Source: Chloroflexota bacterium
GTDB lineage: Bacteria > Chloroflexota > Limnocylindria > Limnocylindrales > CSP1-4
Length of the DNA: 9,451 nucleotides
Direction of reading: 5' to 3'
NCBI GenBank assembly: GCA_021789355.1
Contig: JAJYJR010000192.1
Span: forward strand, 1 to 9,451
Below are positions 6,095-9,451 of this stretch, piece by piece. Both the position numbers and the translations under genes were made by a program. A model generated the notes under the pieces. It saw nothing but the letters and a program-made list of their open reading frames with translations, was not told the origin of the DNA and did no database searches. The number at the start of each line of letters is the position of its first letter. The stretch's first letter is position 1.

Positions 6095-6398
6095 CGCCCT
6101 GGGCTCCCGGCTCCCGGGCGGCGACCGGCTGGCGGCTTCGGCGTCGGGGATCGGTGGTGCGCGCTGGCGTCGCCTCGGTGTCTGGCGCTCCGTCACCATC
6201 AGCGACCGGCTTGCGCGTCTTCGCGTCCCGGGCGAGGCCCGCGGTGTACGCGTTCCAGTGGACCTTGCACATCCGCCCGAGCCCGTCCTTCTGGGAGGGC
6301 TGCTTGGGGAACTCCTCGACCGGCGCGTCGTGCGGCGCGATCCCGTATCTCGCCGACCCGATGCACCGGCGCAGGGTGCTGGTCGTCTCGTCCGTCAT
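6084..6398 (-). CDS. Small probable zinc-binding hypothetical protein
   Basis: A 104-residue protein with a very good ribosome-binding site (AAAGGAG, 8 nt before ATG 6398). Residues 10-60 look conserved and compact: C12, H23, then FPKQPSQKDGLGRMCKVHW with C44 and H47, suggesting a metal site. The 'DGL...C' pattern recalls short zinc ribbons found near phage-type HNH endonucleases and replication genes. The C-terminal 40 residues are Pro/Arg/Ala-rich and probably disordered. It heads a two-gene minus-strand unit, divergent from the methyltransferase gene with an 86-bp gap. Function unknown. Confidence 0.62.
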   Translation of the reverse strand: MTDETTSTLRRCIGSARYGIAPHDAPVEEFPKQPSQKDGLGRMCKVHWNAYTAGLARDAKTRKPVADGDGAPDTEATPARTTDPRRRSRQPVAAREPGAQGDAG

Positions 6399-6471
6399 GC
6401 TCGTCGCTCCTTTGCTCGCCTACGCGGACCTCGCGTCGCAGACATCCATCACTCCGGCGGCGCCCACATGC

Positions 6472-6484
6472 AAGGTGGTGATCA
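6472..6484 (+). promoter_or_regulatory. Near-perfect extended Shine-Dalgarno deciding a CTG start
   Basis: AAGGTGGTGATCA differs at only two positions from AAGGAGGTGATCC, the full complement of the conserved 16S rRNA 3' end. GGTGG ends 6 nt before CTG 6485, the optimal distance. No ATG, GTG or TTG is available in frame between the stop at 6479-6481 and GTG 6623, which lies inside the ParB-like domain, so this site points to CTG as the start codon. Confidence 0.65.
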
Positions 6485-7831
6485 CTGAGACCGGCAACGC
6501 TGCCTTCCCTCTCCGTCGAGCAGGTTCCGATCGACGCGCTGCACCCCGATCCCGCCAACCCGCGTCGGATCTCGGATGAGGAGCTGGATGCCCTGGAGCG
6601 CAGCATCCGCTCCTTCGGCTTCGTGCAGCCGGTGGTGGCGCGGCGGGAAGATCGGGCGGTTATCGGAGGCCACCAGCGGCTGGTGGCGGCGCGCCGGCTC
6701 GGCTTGGCCACCGTCCCCGTCATCTGGCTCGACCTCAGCGCGGAACAGGCGCGGCTGCTGGGCGTTACCCTCAACAGGATCTCCGGCACCTGGGACGAGG
6801 CGCTCCTGGCCCGGCTACTGGCAGACCTCCAGGCGGCCCCCGACGTCGATCTCTCGCTGTCCGGGTTTGGGGAGGACGAGATCCGCGATCTCCTCCGCTC
6901 CTTGGAGGTGCGAGAGAAGCGCGAACGGCCGGAGGCGTTCGACCTCGACGAGGCACTGGAGGAGGCCCGCCAGGCACCCCGACGCTCCAAGCCCGGCGAC
7001 ATCTGGCAATGCGGCGACCATCGCGTCTGCTGTGGCGACGCCACCGACCCGCTGACCGTCGCCCGCCTCCTCGACGGGGCGGAACCCATCCTCCTCAACA
7101 CGGATCCGCCGTATGGCGTCAGCCTTGACGGCTCCTGGCGCGACGGGGTGTACAACGCCCTCGGGCCGGCCGAACCGACGTACCTGCGCACCGACCCCGC
7201 TGGAGATTCCCTCGGCGCAACACGGGCCGCCGGTGGCGCCCACGGGCGAAGCCGGGGCCACCGCCACACCAGCATCTCGGGCGACACGCGGGTGGACTGG
7301 TCCGAGGCGTTCGCCCTGGTCCCCTCGCTCAAGGTCGCCTACGTCTGGCACGCGGCAGTGCATGCCGCCGAAGTGGCAGCCGGTCTCGAGCGCATCGGCT
7401 TCGAGATCGTCTCTCAAGTGATCTGGGACAAGGGCTTGTTCGCGATCGGACGGAGCTGGTACCACTGGGCGCACGAACCTTGCTGGGTCGTGCGGAGGAA
7501 GGGCGCCAAGGTGCCGTTCCGAGGCTCCCGGGACCAGGCCACGATCTGGCGCGCGCCGTCCCCCAAGATGATCATGGCGGGCTCGACCGAGCGGAAAGAG
7601 GATCACCCCACCCAGAAGCCGCTCGTCCTCTTCGAGACCCCGATCGCCAACCACCTGCGGCCCGGCGAGGCCGTGTACGACCCATTCCTTGGCTCGGGCA
7701 CCTGCCTCATCGCCGCCGAGCGGCAGGGCGCCGTCTGCTACGGCTGCGAGATCGACCCGGTGTACGTCGACGTCATCCTGCGCCGCTACGAGCGGTTCAG
7801 CGGCGTGGAGGTGGTGAAGCTCGATGGATAG
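6485..7831 (+). CDS. ParB/Srx-like domain fused to beta-class DNA methyltransferase
   Basis: A 448-residue protein. Residues ~9-100 are a ParB/sulfiredoxin-like domain (VEQVPIDALHPDPANPRR, ISDEELDALERSI, GGHQRLVAARRLG at 61-73). The methyltransferase follows: DPPY at 207-210 (motif IV, typical of N6-adenine enzymes), HPTQKP at 374-379, FLGSGT at 401-406 (AdoMet motif I) and EIDP at 422-425; motif IV before motif I marks the beta arrangement. It would transfer a methyl group from S-adenosylmethionine to DNA bases. Such fusions are frequent in phages and integrative elements as stand-alone methyltransferases, often linked to protection from host restriction. Start CTG 6485 is inferred from the Shine-Dalgarno site; GTG 6623 would remove half the ParB domain. 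An unusual Gly/Arg/Ala-rich segment occupies about 238-257. Confidence 0.93.
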   Translation: MRPATLPSLSVEQVPIDALHPDPANPRRISDEELDALERSIRSFGFVQPVVARREDRAVIGGHQRLVAARRLGLATVPVIWLDLSAEQARLLGVTLNRISGTWDEALLARLLADLQAAPDVDLSLSGFGEDEIRDLLRSLEVREKRERPEAFDLDEALEEARQAPRRSKPGDIWQCGDHRVCCGDATDPLTVARLLDGAEPILLNTDPPYGVSLDGSWRDGVYNALGPAEPTYLRTDPAGDSLGATRAAGGAHGRSRGHRHTSISGDTRVDWSEAFALVPSLKVAYVWHAAVHAAEVAAGLERIGFEIVSQVIWDKGLFAIGRSWYHWAHEPCWVVRRKGAKVPFRGSRDQATIWRAPSPKMIMAGSTERKEDHPTQKPLVLFETPIANHLRPGEAVYDPFLGSGTCLIAAERQGAVCYGCEIDPVYVDVILRRYERFSGVEVVKLDG

Positions 7832-7870
7832 GCGAACTCACGCGTGCCCTTGCTCGGAAGACGGATCCGT

Positions 7871-7911
7871 GCCACCGGACCATGGCCGTGTCGTGCTAGC
7901 GGTCTGGTGGC
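7871..7911. terminator. Candidate terminator between convergent methyltransferase and HNH genes
   Basis: GCCACCGGACC (7871-7881) pairs with GGTCTGGTGGC (7901-7911) through 11 pairs including one G-U, with a 19-nt loop. It lies 40 bp after the methyltransferase stop and overlaps the last codons of the converging HNH-like gene, a suitable position for a shared terminator. The large loop and missing U-tract reduce confidence. Confidence 0.4.
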
Positions 7912-8729
7912 CGTTCGGACTGGCCGACGCGGGGGATCGCGGCGACGGTCCAGCGACCGGCGATCGTGTCTTCCCACGAGGCCAGCCGGCGAAGGTCGTC
8001 GGTTGTCAGACGAGAGGAGCGCGGCCACGTGATGGTCTCGGACCTCGCTGGCCAGACGGCATTGACATACGGCAGGAGCCAGTCCGGCCGCTGGAGGATG
8101 GCGAGTGGCTGCCCGGCCCCGGGGTCGTGGGCGGGCTCCCCCAGGTCCTGCCCCGCGACCTGAAATACGAGATACCCGACCTGGAAGGTCACCGCATAGA
8201 AGTCGCGGTCCATCGGCGCGAGCGAGGTTGAGGCAGTGTGCCATCCGGGCTGGGCATCGGCTGTACCGAGCCGCGCGTCGACCGCTGCGATCCACACCTG
8301 GCTTCCCGGTGGTGCGGTGGGGGCGTCGCGATGGTCGTAGAGCCAGCGCAGGTTCGACCCGGGTGCGAACGTGACCTGCCCGCCATCTTCTGCTGCCTTC
8401 AGCTCGAAGAGCAGCGCCTTCTCGACCGCCCACGCCGCCGCAAGCCGTTGGGTCTCCGGAGTCAAGATGATCGGCTGACCCCGCATGGCGGGCAGCAGGT
8501 AATCCTGCAGCGCGTTCTCGAGTCGCGACATCCAGCCGGTGTTGCAGTCGCGGCACACGGAGCGACGCAGGATCCAGGTCAGCCCCGTGACCGAGTGCGC
8601 GCGGTGCACGCTGCCCTTGGCTCGGGTGATCGTGGTGGCGCCCGTCGCCCAGATCCCCTCACGCACCCATTTGGGGTAGACGTGCTCCCTCGTGGCGCGC
8701 CTCGTCTCGCCACAGAGAGCACACTGCAT
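7896..8729 (-). CDS. HNH-like / Cys4 zinc-containing putative nuclease
   Basis: A 277-residue protein. The N-terminus has C3-x2-C6 (CALCGE), then E15-H16 in TREHVYPKW, and C59-x2-C62-N63 in VCRDCNTGWMSRLENA. Cys4 zinc ligands with EH and CN motifs fit an HNH/beta-beta-alpha-metal fold; the third histidine of a canonical HNH is not obvious, so activity is uncertain. The remainder (about 90-277) is a globular domain of unknown role. ATG 8729 was chosen because GGAGG lies 7 nt upstream and the CxxC begins at residue 3; the open frame reaches 8894. It converges on the methyltransferase gene. A restriction partner or a defence/homing nuclease are possibilities, but not demonstrated. Confidence 0.8.
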   Translation of the reverse strand: MQCALCGETRRATREHVYPKWVREGIWATGATTITRAKGSVHRAHSVTGLTWILRRSVCRDCNTGWMSRLENALQDYLLPAMRGQPIILTPETQRLAAAWAVEKALLFELKAAEDGGQVTFAPGSNLRWLYDHRDAPTAPPGSQVWIAAVDARLGTADAQPGWHTASTSLAPMDRDFYAVTFQVGYLVFQVAGQDLGEPAHDPGAGQPLAILQRPDWLLPYVNAVWPARSETITWPRSSRLTTDDLRRLASWEDTIAGRWTVAAIPRVGQSERPPDR

Positions 8730-8885
8730 CGAACGGCCTCCATCCCCGCCTGGCATTCGGATCGAGCCTCCGCCCCGTGGCGGGTCTCGCGCGCAGGCTA
8801 CGGCAGCGCCAGCCACGCCTGTGGGGTTCAGATGATGGGCGCGGCACCAACGGCGTGTGCAGGCTCTGCCCTTCCCGAGATTGCC

Positions 8886-8909
8886 CCCCACCATCGCCAG
8901 ATGGTGGGG
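8886..8909. repeat. Perfect 10-bp hairpin in divergent intergenic region
   Basis: CCCCACCATC (8886-8895) and GATGGTGGGG (8900-8909) form a perfect 10-bp stem with a 4-nt loop. It lies between the starts of divergent genes (8729 minus and 8945 plus), where a simple terminator is not needed, so an operator, attenuator or terminator of read-through from outside are all possible. No U-tract follows on either strand. Confidence 0.55.
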
Positions 8910-8953
8910 ATTACCAAGCGCGGTTCGGTTACCAGAGCTAATCGATGGTAACC
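8909..8953 (+). promoter_or_regulatory. Three TTACCA-type half-sites, one arm over the start codon
   Basis: GATTACCA (8909-8916), GGTTACCA (8927-8934) and its exact inverse TGGTAACC (8946-8953) are spaced 18 and 19 bp apart. The last arm covers the ATG of the gene at 8945. The inverted pair has an 11-bp spacer. The pattern suggests a repressor operator or a start-occluding RNA hairpin; the role is inferred. Confidence 0.45.
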
Positions 8954-9376
8954 CGGCGCCGCTGCGGCGTTCCCCGAGCAGACGGGTTGCCCTGCCAGAT
9001 GCCGCCCCAGCATGAGCGTCCCTACTGCTTCGCCCATGACCCCGAGCGCGCCAGCGAGGCCGCCGAGGCGCGCCGGCTGGGGGGCCTGCGCCGGCGCAAG
9101 GAGGGCACCCTCGCGGTCGCCTACGACCTGCCGGGCTTGGACACCGTCGAGGGCGTGCGGCGCATCTTCGAGATCGTGCGAGCCGACCTACTCGGCCAGG
9201 AGAACACGATCGGCCGGGCCCGCGCGCTCATCGCCGTCGGTGTCGCGGCCACCAACCTCCTGAAGACGAGCGAGTTCGAGGAGCGCCTCGAAGCGCTGGA
9301 GGCAGCGCACCGTCGGGATGAGGCCAGCGGCATCGGCTCCTTGAGTGGGGGCCTCTTGGGGGAGCCTGACCTGTGA
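8945..9376 (+). CDS. Small metal-binding hypothetical protein (C-C-C-H)
   Basis: A 143-residue protein. Residues 5-33 hold C7-x9-C17-x10-C28-x2-H31 (RRCGVPRADGLPC, YCFAHDP), a short metal-binding module seen in many small proteins of GC-rich phages and mobile elements. Next comes a basic stretch (RRLGGLRRRKEG, from about 43) and a helical region (VRRIFEIVRADLLGQENTIGR..., ending with EFEERLEALEAAHRRDEA). ATG 8945 is the first possible start (stop TAA at 8939-8941) and has no good Shine-Dalgarno site, so the mRNA may be leaderless or unusually controlled. The gene opens a rightward operon. DNA binding, or a packaging-related role if the element is phage-like, is conceivable but unproven. Confidence 0.8.
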   Translation: MVTRRRCGVPRADGLPCQMPPQHERPYCFAHDPERASEAAEARRLGGLRRRKEGTLAVAYDLPGLDTVEGVRRIFEIVRADLLGQENTIGRARALIAVGVAATNLLKTSEFEERLEALEAAHRRDEASGIGSLSGGLLGEPDL

Positions 9377-9451
9377 CCCTGGCGCGCCGGCTGGCGAAGC
9401 TCGAGGCGACCCGCACCCCGACCGAGTGCGTGCTGGCCTGGCTCGCCGAGG
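9373..9451 (+). CDS. Partial hypothetical protein, cut by window end
   Basis: A gene beginning at GTG 9373 inside the stop of the preceding gene (GTGA), with GGGGGAG 8 nt upstream. Only 26 residues are visible (beginning MTLARRLAKLEATRTP), a helical start of unknown function. Coupling implies cotranscription with the C-C-C-H gene. Confidence 0.6.
   Translation, partial: MTLARRLAKLEATRTPTECVLAWLAE

Noticed and set aside
5457..6488. Long plus-strand open frame (343 codons)
   Set aside because: Composition is Ser/Arg/Ala-rich and without domains; it is antisense to two minus-strand genes with protein-like sequence, one with a strong ribosome-binding site.
6199..7332. Long minus-strand open frame opposite the methyltransferase
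   Set aside because: Low-complexity Arg/Ser sequence antisense to a gene with clear ParB and methyltransferase motifs.
8238..8951. Plus-strand open frame opposite the HNH-like gene
   Set aside because: The minus strand carries paired CxxC, EH and CN motifs and a good ribosome-binding site; the plus frame shows none.
1..9451. CRISPR array, rRNA or insertion sequence
   Set aside because: No regularly spaced long repeats, no rRNA-like sequence and no transposase were seen.

Overview
The window is GC-rich DNA (clearly above 60% GC by eye) whose left end looks like the edge of an integrated mobile element. Gene density, ATGA/GTGA overlaps, frequent GTG starts and protein style fit a high-GC lineage such as Actinomycetota or Chloroflexota. 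Nothing in the window fixes the taxon.

Left boundary (1-251): a complete tRNA-Lys(UUU) gene with encoded CCA, its 3' end pointing at a tyrosine-recombinase gene read toward it. This is the classic layout of an attachment site in a tRNA gene. Between them lie a threefold GACAGC repeat with exact 12-bp period and a hairpin just past the integrase stop.

Control and replication module (252-5574): on the minus strand, a C-terminal zinc-finger protein of unknown role is followed by the integrase, with a 4-bp ATGA overlap. Divergently on the plus strand come a 70-residue excisionase-like HTH protein, a 769-residue replication protein (primase-like domain, CHC2-like zinc cluster, degenerate P-loop ATPase domain, C-terminal winged helix) and a small coupled protein with a C-terminal CxxCH. 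A strong promoter (TTGCGC-17-TAGACT) drives the plus operon. Two oppositely oriented clusters of 9-bp iteron-like units lie at the end of the replication gene and inside the small gene.

Cargo region (5575-8944): a 250-bp convergent gap with two GC-rich hairpins; two small overlapping minus-strand genes, one a probable zinc-binding protein; a plus-strand ParB/Srx-like domain fused to a beta-class DNA methyltransferase, which seems to start at CTG behind a nearly perfect Shine-Dalgarno sequence; and a convergent Cys4/HNH-like protein.

Right end (8945-9451): a small CxxC/H metal-binding protein and the start of a second coupled gene, the first genes of an operon that continues past the window. 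Its promoter region carries a 10-bp hairpin and three TTACCA-type half-sites, one arm covering the start codon.

Taken together, int/xis handle integration and excision, the primase-helicase handles replication, and the methyltransferase probably protects or marks element DNA. No conjugation, capsid or terminase gene is visible, so prophage, phage satellite and integrated plasmid/ICE all remain possible.
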